Of a stretch of DNA of 17,611 nucleotides, positions 1 through 9,011 are shown in pieces (the stretch's first letter is position 1; each line of letters begins with the position of its first letter). A model generated the notes under the pieces. It did not search any database and had not been told where the DNA came from. It saw nothing but the letters and a program-made list of their open reading frames with translations. The DNA comes from Bacillota bacterium (lineage in GTDB: Bacteria > Bacillota > Clostridia > Lachnospirales > Lachnospiraceae): positions 1-17,611 of the forward strand of contig JAEZJV010000028.1 in NCBI GenBank assembly GCA_023415635.1, in the 5' to 3' direction. Position numbers and translations under genes: made by a program.

Positions 1-76
1 TGCTCCTGACGAAGTAAATCTGACACCTAAGCTGATTAAATTTAACCATTAACCATCACACAAAATCTGCTGTCAG

Positions 77-298
77 ACTGGAAATAAACTTTTCACATTT
101 TTGCAATGTGGCTAGTGGAATTCAGTCCCGCACACCGAATTTTCACTGGTCTGTTTGCCATGCCATGAATTCAGATTTTTTGTAGGTGGTTGTTTACATT
201 ATAACAGAAATCAGCCATTATTACCTAAAAAAATATGATGTTTTAAGCGTTTTTTAAAGGGTAGTGGAATTTAGTTTTGCACCGGAATTTACTTTTTC
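77..298. repeat. Degenerate ~20-bp repeats, possible insertion-sequence end
   Basis: Related units recur in this non-coding stretch: TGGAAATAAACTTTTCAC near 80-97, TAGTGGAATTCAGTCCCGCA at 113-132, CCGAATTTTCAC at 135-146, and TAGTGGAATTTAGTTTTGCA at 262-281 followed by CCGGAATTTAC at 282-292. The 113 and 262 copies agree over about 30 bases apart from a 2-base gap and a few substitutions. Arrays of similar short repeats are known at the ends of IS21-family elements, where the transposase binds. Reading this as the end, or scar, of such an element is inference, because no transposase gene is visible in the window. Confidence 0.35.
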
Positions 299-322
299 AA
301 GTCAGCAACTTTAAAAAGTCAT

Positions 323-350
323 TTGACTTTTTATAAAATTAGATTATTAT
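323..350 (+). promoter_or_regulatory. Promoter for the DUF1846 gene
   Basis: A -35 box TTGACT (323-328) and a -10 box TATTAT (345-350) are separated by 16 bp, which fits a vegetative sigma-A promoter about 105 bp upstream of the start codon. A perfect inverted repeat, AAAAAGTC at 313-320 and GACTTTTT at 325-332, overlaps the -35 box. It could be an operator or a weak terminator for upstream transcription. Confidence 0.55.
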
Positions 351-455
351 AGACTATGGTATGTGTGAAGATAATTCTAAAAAGATCCGAAATAACCTGA
401 GAAGTATCAAAAGAGATCCACACGAGTAACATACGTATTCAAAGGAGGATACCAT

Positions 456-1961
456 ATGAAAATCGGTTTCGACCCGCAAAAGTACATCGAGGAGCAGTCT
501 GAATTCATCTTAGAAAGAGTCAATAATTACGACAAACTGTACCTGGAATTTGGCGGTAAGCTGATAGGAGACAAGCATGCTAAACGTGTATTGCCGGGCT
601 TCGATGAAGATGCCAAGATTAAACTGCTTCAGAAATTAAAGGATCAGGCTGAGATTCTCATATGTGTATATGCCGGAGATATTGAGCGTAATAAAATCCG
701 TGGAGATTTTGGTATCACCTATGATATGGAAGTACTCCGCCTTCTGGATGATCTCCGCAGTTATGGACTGACCGTGAACAGCGTGGTTATCACCCGTTAT
801 AGCAAGCAGCCTGCGACTACTGTCTTTATTAACAAGCTGGAGCGTCGTAACATTAAGGTCTATACACATGCTGCTATTCCCGGGTATCCGGCAGACATAG
901 ATACCATCGTCAGTGAGAACGGGTATGGTATCAATCCTTATGTAACCACAACCAAACCGATTGTTGTCGTTACCGCACCCGGACCGAACAGCGGTAAGCT
1001 GGCCACCTGTCTAAACCAGCTATATCATGAATATAAGATGGGTCATATTGCAGGCTACTCCAAGTTCGAGACCTTCCCCGTATGGAATTTTCCCTTGAAG
1101 CATCCTCTGAATATCGCTTATGAAGCTGCTACCGTAGATTTGAAGGATGTTAACATGATCGATAATTTCCATTTTGAGCATTATAATCAGGTTACGGTAA
1201 ATTATAACAGAGACTTAGAGATGTTTCCCGTAGTAAAACGGATCATAGAAAAAATCACCGGTAAGGAATCTGTGTACCAATCTCCGACTGATATGGGTGT
1301 AAACCGTGTCGGCTTCGGAATTATTGATGACGAGGTCATTGTCAAAGCCTCCAAGCAGGAAATCATCCGCCGTTATTTCTCTACTATTTGTGATTTTAAG
1401 AAGGGACTTCTGGATGAGGAATCCCTAAACAGGATGAAGCTCATCCTGGAGGAAGTGAATTTGAAGCAGGAGGACAGACGCTGTGTACTCCCGGCTAGAG
1501 AGTATGCTGCAAAGCTTAAGGAAAACAGTGCCGATAATGAAGCGATATCCGTCATTGCTTTCGAATTTGAGAACGGACATATCATTACCGGACGCGGTTC
1601 TGCCACCATGGATTGCTGTTCCGCAGCACTTTTGAACGCAATTAAGTATTTGGCAGGCATCAGCGACGAGATATTCCTTCTGTCACCTCTGATATTGAAT
1701 ACGATCCGCGATTTGAAGGAGCGTGACCTTCACAGTAAGATCACTTACCTAAACGCCAATGAAATACTGATCGCCTTAAGCATCAGCGCTGTGACAAATC
1801 CGACTGCCCAGCTAGCCTATGAGAAGCTTTCCTGCCTTGACGGAGTCCAAGCACACTGTACCGTCATGCTAAACCGCAATGACGAGCAGATTCTGAAAAA
1901 GCTTGGTATCGATGTTACCTGCGATGCGGTATACCCTTCAGAGAATCTGTATTATATATAA
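456..1961 (+). CDS. DUF1846 domain-containing protein
   Basis: A 501-residue protein that matches the DUF1846 family (about 500 residues, common in Firmicutes) over its whole length. Recognisable stretches are the N-terminal MKIGFDPQKYIEEQ, the RGDFGITYDMEVLRLLDDL segment at about 82-100, and a glycine-rich loop APGPNSGKLATC at 174-185 that resembles a phosphate-binding loop. It has no signal peptide or membrane segment and is probably cytosolic. The start is well supported: AAAGGAGG at 441-448 lies 7 bases before the ATG. It is monocistronic, with its own promoter upstream and a bidirectional terminator about 95 bases downstream. Family members have been crystallised, but I know of no established biochemical function, so the role is left open. 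The nucleotide-binding suggestion is inference from the loop only. Confidence 0.9.
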   Translation: MKIGFDPQKYIEEQSEFILERVNNYDKLYLEFGGKLIGDKHAKRVLPGFDEDAKIKLLQKLKDQAEILICVYAGDIERNKIRGDFGITYDMEVLRLLDDLRSYGLTVNSVVITRYSKQPATTVFINKLERRNIKVYTHAAIPGYPADIDTIVSENGYGINPYVTTTKPIVVVTAPGPNSGKLATCLNQLYHEYKMGHIAGYSKFETFPVWNFPLKHPLNIAYEAATVDLKDVNMIDNFHFEHYNQVTVNYNRDLEMFPVVKRIIEKITGKESVYQSPTDMGVNRVGFGIIDDEVIVKASKQEIIRRYFSTICDFKKGLLDEESLNRMKLILEEVNLKQEDRRCVLPAREYAAKLKENSADNEAISVIAFEFENGHIITGRGSATMDCCSAALLNAIKYLAGISDEIFLLSPLILNTIRDLKERDLHSKITYLNANEILIALSISAVTNPTAQLAYEKLSCLDGVQAHCTVMLNRNDEQILKKLGIDVTCDAVYPSENLYYI

Positions 1962-2056
1962 TATCCAATCGCTATCCTAGAATGACAAAGTGCCTTCTGT
2001 ACCTTCACTGTTATAAAGTGAAAGCATAGTCCTTTAACTATAGTATTTTGTTAATT

Positions 2057-2103
2057 AAAATCCTGCAGGACAGGGTAATCACTCCCCTCACCTGCAGGAT
2101 TTT
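2057..2103. terminator. Bidirectional rho-independent terminator
   Basis: AAAATCCTGCAGG (2057-2069) and CCTGCAGGATTTT (2091-2103) form a perfect 13-bp stem. The loop adds AGGG (2072-2075) pairing with CCCT (2085-2088). T-rich sequence follows on both strands. It sits between the convergent DUF1846 gene (+) and the PrsA-like gene (-) and should end both transcripts. Confidence 0.9.
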
Positions 2104-2219
2104 CTTATATGCTTATCATTATTCCGTAGCGATAACCCGCTGTTGCAGCTATTCCCTCCATACCCTTATAGTGCTGCAGCTTCCTGTTCTGATTATTCCT
2201 CTGTCCTCTTACCCTATCC

Positions 2220-3626
2220 TTATTCACCGTAAGTGATAGCATCCCAGGCCTCGCTGTTAACTACCACATCATATTTTTCTGACCATTCAGTATACAGCTT
2301 GGCAAATAACTCGCTTCGACGTTGGTCGATAATCTCTTCCTTCTTCTGAATGGTTGCATCCTGATTATTATCGGATTTGCAATATAGTATATGCCAGCCG
2401 TAATCCGTGGTGATGATGTCGCTCACCTGCCCGGTCTTTAGGGTAAAGGCGGCTTGTTCAAAGGAAGAACTAAAATCCTTGGGGCCTTGACCTCGGCCAA
2501 AGGTGTATTCTATCGTATCCGATTCCGAGTTGGCTTCGGCTAGTGCATAGAAATCCTCCGTAGACTTTGCCTGCTCCAGTAAATTCCTTATCTTCTCATA
2601 AGCAGCTGCCTTATCCTCTGCCGGCAGCTCAATTCTATTTCCCTCAGCATCAAAATCACAGCTGTAAATGAGCATCTGTTGCACTGTAATCTGCTTCGCT
2701 TCCATATCAGAAACCTTCGTATCCACATTGATCGTCAGCGTCTCAAAGGCTTTTTCTGCGAGCATATTATTCGCATAAATTTTTCGAAGCAGCTCTTCAG
2801 AGACTAAGTATCGGCTGATATCCTTTGGTGCTAAGCCCTCAAAATGCTCCTTTGCATAAGCATTTGCATCCGCGAGCTCTTCCTCTGACAGTGTAATACC
2901 TTGTTTTTCTGCCTCTGCACAGATGATCTTAATTTCTGTGATTTGATTGATTACCTCATCCTTTATCATCTTACCAAAGGTTTCGCCATTACCCAGAATA
3001 TCGGCATCCCAGATATTTTTGCCGTAATCCGCCTCATAATTCTCCTGTGCGGATTTCAGATAAACCATCGCCTCGTTGTAATAGACCTTGATATCTCCGA
3101 TCATTGCCATCAGCTGACCGGAGCTGGCCTGCTCCTTTGTCTCCTCATCTTCCTGATCTGTCAGGTCCACCACATAATAGGAAAGCTCCTTAACAATCTC
3201 ATGATCCGCATCATAAGTGATGTAAAGCTCTCTGTTATTCTTTAGATAGGTATAGGTGACAGTATTCTTCTCCGTATTGGCGGTTTTTGCAATCTCTCTT
3301 CCGAAGGTATCAGCAAGCAGGGTATCAACCTCTGTCCTGCTCTTGCCGATGGTAATTCCAAGCACCTTATACTCTCCGGCTCCGCCAAGAAGTGTGATGG
3401 CATTCACTTTCTTTTCGGGTGCCATAACCTGTACCACATTCTCCGTCCCATAGACTCCGGTACCCTGCTGTGTTAGCTCTGTCCCTGATCTCTTCTCAAA
3501 GGTCGATACTGATTTTCCTATATAATTCGTCAATTCATAACGCTCTTCTCCAACCCTGCAGGCAGTAAGCATTGTCAGTATAATAAGTACAGTAAGAGCA
3601 ATCATCAATTTTCGGCTTGTTCTCAT
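2220..3626 (-). CDS. Parvulin-type peptidyl-prolyl isomerase lipoprotein (PrsA/SurA-like)
   Basis: A 468-residue predicted extracytoplasmic foldase. The N-terminus has a positive start (MRTSRK), a hydrophobic core and a lipobox LTAC with the lipidated cysteine at residue 23, so it should be anchored to the outer face of the membrane. Residues about 170-300 are helical and charged like the SurA/PrsA N-domain. Residues about 311-417 form a PpiC/parvulin domain, with the hallmark run FGRGQ, SSFEQAAFTLKTGQVSDII and a terminal YGWHILYC. Residues about 30-155 are extra to a classic PrsA: two repeats around GKSVSTFEKRSG and GKSRTEVDTLLAD resemble SmpA/BLIP-type modules. The start is supported by GGAAAGGAGA just upstream. 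It follows mfd by 36 bases and is probably the last gene of the minus-strand run, ending at the terminator at 2057-2103. Its clients are unknown. Confidence 0.85.
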   Translation of the reverse strand: MRTSRKLMIALTVLIILTMLTACRVGEERYELTNYIGKSVSTFEKRSGTELTQQGTGVYGTENVVQVMAPEKKVNAITLLGGAGEYKVLGITIGKSRTEVDTLLADTFGREIAKTANTEKNTVTYTYLKNNRELYITYDADHEIVKELSYYVVDLTDQEDEETKEQASSGQLMAMIGDIKVYYNEAMVYLKSAQENYEADYGKNIWDADILGNGETFGKMIKDEVINQITEIKIICAEAEKQGITLSEEELADANAYAKEHFEGLAPKDISRYLVSEELLRKIYANNMLAEKAFETLTINVDTKVSDMEAKQITVQQMLIYSCDFDAEGNRIELPAEDKAAAYEKIRNLLEQAKSTEDFYALAEANSESDTIEYTFGRGQGPKDFSSSFEQAAFTLKTGQVSDIITTDYGWHILYCKSDNNQDATIQKKEEIIDQRRSELFAKLYTEWSEKYDVVVNSEAWDAITYGE

Positions 3627-3662
3627 CCCATATTCTCCTTTCCTGTTCTGTAATTATATTAA

Positions 3663-6600
3663 TCAGGATTGTATTAAGTATTTAAAATCAGCCAGAAGCT
3701 TATGCAAAAGCTCAAAGGTAGTGATCGTATCCGTCTTCCCCTTCTGATTTGCCGGAAGCCGGTAAACAAAATATGGTATCGCCTGAGGTATCAGTTTCAG
3801 GCTGTTCTGATACTTAGTCAGCAGCTCAGGCAGCTTCTCTACAGCCAGCTTAGCTTTGGGATACATCATCAGCTTTACCTCATTCTCCTTATGCACCAGT
3901 CCGCTAATATAGCATCTATGACAGATTGATTTGATCAGTGCTATGTTCAGGAGGTTGTTCACAGCACTAGGCATATCCCCGAAGCGGTCTATCAGCTCCT
4001 CCTGCATATCCATCATTTCCTCTTCATTCTCAATCTCGGCAATCCGTTTATAGATATCCAGTTTATGAATCTCATTCTTAATATAGGTGGCAGGAATATA
4101 AGCATCCATATCCATATCCACGGTGGTCTCGAAGGTTTCCTCTTCTGTCACCTCACCCTTCATGGATTTTACCGCATCATTAAGCATCTTGCAATATAAA
4201 TCGTAACCGACTGCTTCCATGTGTCCGCTTTGCTCAGCCCCTAGCAGATTTCCTGCACCACGTATCTCTAGGTCCCGCATTGCAATCTTGAAACCGGAGC
4301 CCAGCTCCGTAAACTCTTTGATGGCATGCAGACGCTTTTCTGCAATTTCCTTCAGCATCTTATCCCTGCGGTACATTAAGAAGGCATATGCTGTCCGGTT
4401 GGAGCGACCGACACGACCTCTCAGCTGATAAAGCTGGGAAAGACCGAGACGATCCGCATCGTCTATAATCATTGTATTTACATTGGAGATATCCAGGCCT
4501 GTCTCGATAATGGTAGTGGATACCAGCACATCAATCTCACCGGAGATAAAATCGAACATAATCTTCTCAAGCGTCCGCTCCTGCATCTGTCCATGAGCAA
4601 AAGCAACGTTTGCTTCCGGTACGAGTCTCGCTACATTAGCCGCTATTTCCTCAATACCGTTGACACGGTTATATACATAATAGACCTGCCCATCTCTGGC
4701 CAACTCTCTGCTGATAGCCTCACGGATGATTTCATCATTATGCTCCAGTACATAGGTCTGGATGGGAAGACGGTCTACCGGTGGTTCATCTAGTACACTC
4801 ATATCCCGGATACCGACCAGACTCATATGGAGTGTTCTTGGGATTGGAGTAGCTGTCAGTGTCAGGACATCAACATCCTTTTTAAGCTGTTTGATCTTCT
4901 CCTTATGGGTTACACCGAAGCGTTGTTCCTCATCTACGATCAGAAGCCCTAAGTTCTTGAACCTCACATCTGCAGAAAGTACCCTGTGAGTGCCAACGAT
5001 AATATCAAGATTACCCTTCTTAAGGCGCTCCAACGTCTTCTTCTGTTCTGCTGCGGACCTGAAGCGGGAAAGGACATCCACACTGACCGGAAAATCCTTC
5101 ATACGTTGTACCAGGGTATTATAATGCTGTTGTGCAAGAATTGTCGTAGGAACAAGGATCACTACCTGTTTTCCGTCGGATACCGCCTTGAAGGCCGCTC
5201 GAATGGCGATCTCCGTCTTACCGTAACCAACATCTCCGCAGATAAGACGATCCATGATCCTGTTACTTTCCATATCCCGTTTGGTAGCCTCAATTGCTGT
5301 TAATTGGTCCTCGGTCTCCTCATAGGGAAACTCTTCTTCGAATTCCTTCTGCCATACCGTATCAGCTCCGAACTGGAAGCCCTTCTTCTCCCGGCGCTCT
5401 GCATACAGCTCCACAAGCTCCTTGGCAACCTCCTGAACCGCCCCTCGAACCTTAGCCTTTGTATTCTTCCATTCAATGGAGTTTAGCTTATTCAGCTTCG
5501 GCTTACGCCCTTCTGCACCTGAATATTTCTGAATCACATCAAGGCCTGTTGCCAGAATATACAACACGCCTCCGCCGCCATATTCAATCTTGATATAATC
5601 CTTTGTAACCTTATCGACCTCAATCTTCTCGATCCCCTTATAGATACCGAGGCCGTGATTCTCATGAACTACATAATCCCCTGGAGTCAGCTCGGTGAAG
5701 CTTTGAATTTTGCTTCCCTCATACCCTGATTTTTTCCTCTTTTTCTTCTTCTCTATACCGAAGATATCACTTTCAGAGATAACCACAAGCTTAATCAGTG
5801 GATACTCAAAGCCCCTGCGCAGATTACCGTAGGAAACCATGATCTCACCGTGCTGCAGCACCCGATCCATATCCTCACTATAGAAAGCACTAAGCTCATA
5901 TTCCCTAAGATCCTCAGCAAGCCGCATTGCCCTGGACCGGGTACCGGAAAGCAATATGACTCGATATTTGTTCTTCTTCCAGCGCTCCAGATCCTTGACC
6001 AGTACCTCAAAATTCTTATGATAGGAAGCAACAGTTTGGACAGTAAAATCGTATTTTCTCTTCGGTGTATAGAAATTATTCTTAACTTCCATGGTACTGA
6101 TCAGAACCGCATTGCGATTCGCCAGTATACCCATGGCTTCCTTATAACCATAAATGACATCCATTTGTCCGGGAAGAATATATCCCTTCTCAATACGACC
6201 TATCATACCCTCCCGAAATTCGGTCTCTACAGCCTCTCCTTTTTCGGCAAGTCTTCCCGGTTCGTCCAGGAAGAAAATCGTTTCGTCCGGATCGAAGTAT
6301 TGGAGAAAGCTCATAGTCTGATCATAAAAATAATTAATATAGCTTTCTAAAGCAATGGAGCCATGATAAGCATCCAGATTATCCTTGAATTCTGCAATAA
6401 TCTGATGAATTCTGGCAGCTTCCTCCGTCTTAAATTGTTCCCTGAGATACTTATAATACTCCTTTTCTTCTGCCTCCAGCTTCCTGATTCCTGCTCGCAG
6501 TCTTGCTTCATCCGGAATAATCTCCGCGGCAGGATAGATGACCAGCTTCTCCACCTGTTCGATAGATCTCTGGCTGCTCACATCAAAGGTACGAATGGAA

Positions 6601-7196
6601 TCAATCTCATCTCCCCAGAGCTCGATACGATAGGGAGCATCCTCTGTTAAAGGAAAGATATCAACAATACCACCGCGTACTGCAAAATCACCCGGAGCTT
6701 CTACCTGTGCCTGTCTTTCGTAGCCCAGATGTATCAACGCCTCTGTAAACTCGGTCAGCTTTATACAGGAATTTATATCAACTGAAAGTATACGTTCCTT
6801 TACCAGCTGTAACGGAAGTAAACGATCCATACCGCCATCCAGAGACAGAATAATTGTGGCTCCCCTGTTCTCGATTAACCGGCTTAAGACACGCAGACGA
6901 TCTCGGACAATAGCATTTCCATGGATATCCGCACTATAGAAAATAATATCCTTTGCCGGATAGAGCAGTACCTCCTTCTCATACAAACGGTAATCCTCAT
7001 AGATTTCTTTAGCCTTAAGATCATTGTAGGTGATAATTACTTTATATTTAAAACCCTCTCCTAAGCCATACATCAGATGGCATTTTTGGGAATCAATACA
7101 GCCGGTAACCTGTACCGGCAGAGTTTTCGTTTTTATGTTATCCCTAATGTCTATAAACTCCTTTAATTCCATCAGGGGGTTTGTAAAGGTTCTCAA
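3663..7196 (-). CDS. mfd: Transcription-repair coupling factor Mfd
   Basis: A full-length 1177-residue Mfd, the ATP-dependent translocase that removes RNA polymerase stalled at DNA lesions and recruits UvrA. Domains in order: a UvrB-like N-terminal module (GDFAVRGGIVDIFP at about 169-182); the RNA-polymerase-interacting CarD-like domain (about 500-565, GDYVVHENHGLGIYKGIE); a RecG-like helicase with Walker A GDVGYGKT (654-661), the DEEQ box (755-758), TATP (781-784) and motif VI QLRGRVGRS (924-932); and the C-terminal TRCF domain (about 1010-1150). A lysine/arginine-rich linker lies at 482-490. The start is a TTG at 7194-7196. It is chosen because AGGAGG lies 7 bases upstream, whereas the internal ATG at residue 9 has no such site. 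It sits 35 bases after pth in the same direction. Confidence 0.97.
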   Translation of the reverse strand: MRTFTNPLMELKEFIDIRDNIKTKTLPVQVTGCIDSQKCHLMYGLGEGFKYKVIITYNDLKAKEIYEDYRLYEKEVLLYPAKDIIFYSADIHGNAIVRDRLRVLSRLIENRGATIILSLDGGMDRLLPLQLVKERILSVDINSCIKLTEFTEALIHLGYERQAQVEAPGDFAVRGGIVDIFPLTEDAPYRIELWGDEIDSIRTFDVSSQRSIEQVEKLVIYPAAEIIPDEARLRAGIRKLEAEEKEYYKYLREQFKTEEAARIHQIIAEFKDNLDAYHGSIALESYINYFYDQTMSFLQYFDPDETIFFLDEPGRLAEKGEAVETEFREGMIGRIEKGYILPGQMDVIYGYKEAMGILANRNAVLISTMEVKNNFYTPKRKYDFTVQTVASYHKNFEVLVKDLERWKKNKYRVILLSGTRSRAMRLAEDLREYELSAFYSEDMDRVLQHGEIMVSYGNLRRGFEYPLIKLVVISESDIFGIEKKKKRKKSGYEGSKIQSFTELTPGDYVVHENHGLGIYKGIEKIEVDKVTKDYIKIEYGGGGVLYILATGLDVIQKYSGAEGRKPKLNKLNSIEWKNTKAKVRGAVQEVAKELVELYAERREKKGFQFGADTVWQKEFEEEFPYEETEDQLTAIEATKRDMESNRIMDRLICGDVGYGKTEIAIRAAFKAVSDGKQVVILVPTTILAQQHYNTLVQRMKDFPVSVDVLSRFRSAAEQKKTLERLKKGNLDIIVGTHRVLSADVRFKNLGLLIVDEEQRFGVTHKEKIKQLKKDVDVLTLTATPIPRTLHMSLVGIRDMSVLDEPPVDRLPIQTYVLEHNDEIIREAISRELARDGQVYYVYNRVNGIEEIAANVARLVPEANVAFAHGQMQERTLEKIMFDFISGEIDVLVSTTIIETGLDISNVNTMIIDDADRLGLSQLYQLRGRVGRSNRTAYAFLMYRRDKMLKEIAEKRLHAIKEFTELGSGFKIAMRDLEIRGAGNLLGAEQSGHMEAVGYDLYCKMLNDAVKSMKGEVTEEETFETTVDMDMDAYIPATYIKNEIHKLDIYKRIAEIENEEEMMDMQEELIDRFGDMPSAVNNLLNIALIKSICHRCYISGLVHKENEVKLMMYPKAKLAVEKLPELLTKYQNSLKLIPQAIPYFVYRLPANQKGKTDTITTFELLHKLLADFKYLIQS

Positions 7197-7231
7197 CTTA
7201 GCTCCTCCTATGATAAATCTTAGCTTGCTGA

Positions 7232-7798
7232 TTATTTCTTTCGATTGTAGAGGTTCATGGCTGCATCGATGTCCCCTGCAACTATTCTGTGGATGGCATC
7301 GGAGGTTTCCTTCAAGGCTTCTCTGATCAAGGGTTCCTCCTCCTTAGCAAAGCGTGCTGTCACATAATCCGCCAGATCCCATTCCTCTGGTTTGCCACCA
7401 ACACCTATCTTTATTCTTGGAAACACATCTGTTCCTAGATGACTGATGATACTCTTTATCCCATTATGTCCTCCGGCACTGCCCTTCTTGCGAATTCGCA
7501 GCTGTCCAACTCCCAGGCTGATATCATCATAGATGATGATAACCTCTTCCGGGGATACCTTATAGAAATCTACCAGCTCTCGTACGCTTTCTCCGCTTAA
7601 ATTCATGTAGGTCTGCGGCTGAGCCAGAATTACCTTCTCTCCTTCAATATGTCCCTTTCCGCAGATAGCTTTATGCTTTCTGAAATCCAGGGGAATCCTG
7701 TAATCATCGGATAACTGTGTGATTGCATCCCACCCGATATTATGTCTGGTTGCTTGATACCTGCCTGTTGGATTACCCAACCCTACGATAATGTACAT
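7232..7798 (-). CDS. pth: Peptidyl-tRNA hydrolase
   Basis: A 188-residue bacterial Pth, which cleaves the ester bond of peptidyl-tRNA released from stalled ribosomes so that the tRNA can be reused in the cytosol. The N-terminal GLGNP (6-10) and the catalytic histidine in TRHNIGW (H19) are present. So are the conserved asparagine in PQTYMNLSGE (N66), the aspartates in YDDISL (91-92) and N112 in GGHNGIKSI. Length is normal for the family. The ribosome-binding site is only a weak GAAAGG. It lies between the DUF4003 gene (70 bases upstream) and mfd (35 bases downstream); pth-mfd adjacency is also seen in Bacillus (spoVC-mfd). No terminator is visible on either side, so it is probably co-transcribed. 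Confidence 0.97.
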   Translation of the reverse strand: MYIIVGLGNPTGRYQATRHNIGWDAITQLSDDYRIPLDFRKHKAICGKGHIEGEKVILAQPQTYMNLSGESVRELVDFYKVSPEEVIIIYDDISLGVGQLRIRKKGSAGGHNGIKSIISHLGTDVFPRIKIGVGGKPEEWDLADYVTARFAKEEEPLIREALKETSDAIHRIVAGDIDAAMNLYNRKK

Positions 7799-7868
7799 AT
7801 GTTAAAAACCTTTCTTCCTTAATACGCTAATCTACCTGACGCAGGATTATCACCCGAAGGTACAAGCC

Positions 7869-8861
7869 CTACTGGGCACCGGCTGCTGCCGCTGCTGCCG
7901 CTCCTGATGCTGCTGCCATTACTGCCATCTGCTGTGCAAGTATGATTCCGGTTATACTTCTTGTCAGTGTCATCTCCATAGCACTCCGCTTGGAATCTGT
8001 AAGATATTCATCACATACCACTGCCACGGCAAACATCGTTCTTTCTGTTGCTGATATGGACCAGCCTCCGAATACCTTCTTCCCCTTCAGATAATCTCTT
8101 ACCTCTACAATTTCTTCTGCAAGCTTTTCGGAATCCTCCTTTAAAAGTGCTGTCACACCGAGAAAGGACAGTTCAATACCTGAACCAATCTTACATTTTC
8201 TTCTTTTCAGCGCGGAATTCAGGCCGGAAACTCTCATGCATTTTGTATAAGCCTCCTCCTCACTGAAGGTAAGGACATGGGAAAGTGCCTGTACCGCATT
8301 GGCACTAAAGAATTCACCCTTCAGAATCCTGTAGCAGCTTTCCATCTCCCTGACAGCCTGCTCCACTGGCTTATCCGTCATGGCCAGCAGTGCCGCAAAG
8401 CCATAATCGTCTGAGGAGGTAATGAACTTATGCTCCTCCTTCATGGCATCATAATATTTCTTAGCTGATTTGATTACCTTATGGTAATCATAAGGGTCCG
8501 ACTGTAGGGCTATAGAAATAGCTGCGAGCACCAGATAGGGGGAAGAATGAAAGCCCTCCCTTTTCATAGCATCATATACGTTCAATATACTTTTAAACAT
8601 AACCTCAGGTTCTGCCTGCAGCGCCATCATGACTGCGGACATAAAATTCGTCGTATCCTTGAATTGAGAGAAAACCCCGGTATTATCCTTAATTATCTTA
8701 CGGCAACGATTGATTGCATCTACATCCGCCTCCCTGTTTTCCATCATATACAACAAGGAGCCCAATCTGGTATTGATTGCACTGTTCCACTTGAACCTTT
8801 TACTGAGTACTATATAATTGTCTGCAAACAAATTGCATTTATTCTCTAACGCTTCCCTCAT
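7869..8861 (-). CDS. DUF4003 family protein
   Basis: A cytosolic, mostly helical protein matching the DUF4003 family of Firmicutes. Family-like segments are the F-K-W motif near the N-terminus (LSKRFKWNS), TGVFSQFKDTTNFMSA, the SSPYLVLAA/IALQSDPYDY stretch, ITSSDDYGFAALLAMTDK, NAVQALSHVLTFSEEEAYTKCMRV, and a C-terminus with IAQQMAVMAAA then an alanine run. The frame is open to a TTG at 8886-8888 (339 residues), but no ribosome-binding site precedes it. I prefer the ATG at 8859-8861 (330 residues), which has GGTGG eight bases upstream and begins where family similarity begins. A sigma-A-like promoter lies just upstream and pth follows 70 bases downstream. The function of the family is not known to me. 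The alanine-rich tail comes from GCN codon repetition. Confidence 0.82.
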   Translation of the reverse strand: MREALENKCNLFADNYIVLSKRFKWNSAINTRLGSLLYMMENREADVDAINRCRKIIKDNTGVFSQFKDTTNFMSAVMMALQAEPEVMFKSILNVYDAMKREGFHSSPYLVLAAISIALQSDPYDYHKVIKSAKKYYDAMKEEHKFITSSDDYGFAALLAMTDKPVEQAVREMESCYRILKGEFFSANAVQALSHVLTFSEEEAYTKCMRVSGLNSALKRRKCKIGSGIELSFLGVTALLKEDSEKLAEEIVEVRDYLKGKKVFGGWSISATERTMFAVAVVCDEYLTDSKRSAMEMTLTRSITGIILAQQMAVMAAASGAAAAAAAGAQ

Positions 8862-8905
8862 ATCATTATCCACCCGATCTTTGTTCAATTGTTGCGTGTT
8901 ATTTT

Positions 8906-8934
8906 ATTATAATCTTTTTGTCAGTTGGTGGCAA
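8906..8934 (-). promoter_or_regulatory. Promoter of the DUF4003-pth-mfd-foldase run
   Basis: Read on the minus strand, TTGCCA (8929-8934) and TATAAT (8906-8911) are spaced by exactly 17 bp. Transcription would start near 8900, about 40 bases before the preferred ATG of the DUF4003 gene. No other clear promoter or terminator is seen until 2057, so it could drive all four genes. Confidence 0.65.
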
Positions 8935-9011
8935 CTGGAATGTTTGACATAGGATAAGCTTATTAGCAATTAATTTATTTATTATTTTTCCATCTTTTCA
9001 GTATAATAGAG

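Noticed and set aside
2..52. Sixteen open codons ending in TAA at the left edge, which could be the tail of a gene (APDEVNLTPKLIKFNH).
   Set aside because: Too short to recognise, with no family resemblance I can name; an open run of 16 codons is common by chance. It might be a transposase tail if the insertion-sequence reading is right.
2048..2236. Short plus-strand open frame after the DUF1846 gene.
   Set aside because: It reads through the perfect terminator hairpin at 2057-2103, has no ribosome site and resembles no protein.
3256..6650. Plus-strand open frames opposite the foldase and mfd genes.
   Set aside because: They are antisense to long, well-conserved genes and show no ribosome sites or protein-family resemblance.
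8862..8888. TTG start at 8888 for the DUF4003 protein.
   Set aside because: No ribosome-binding sequence precedes it, whereas the ATG at 8859-8861 has one; the longer form cannot be wholly excluded.
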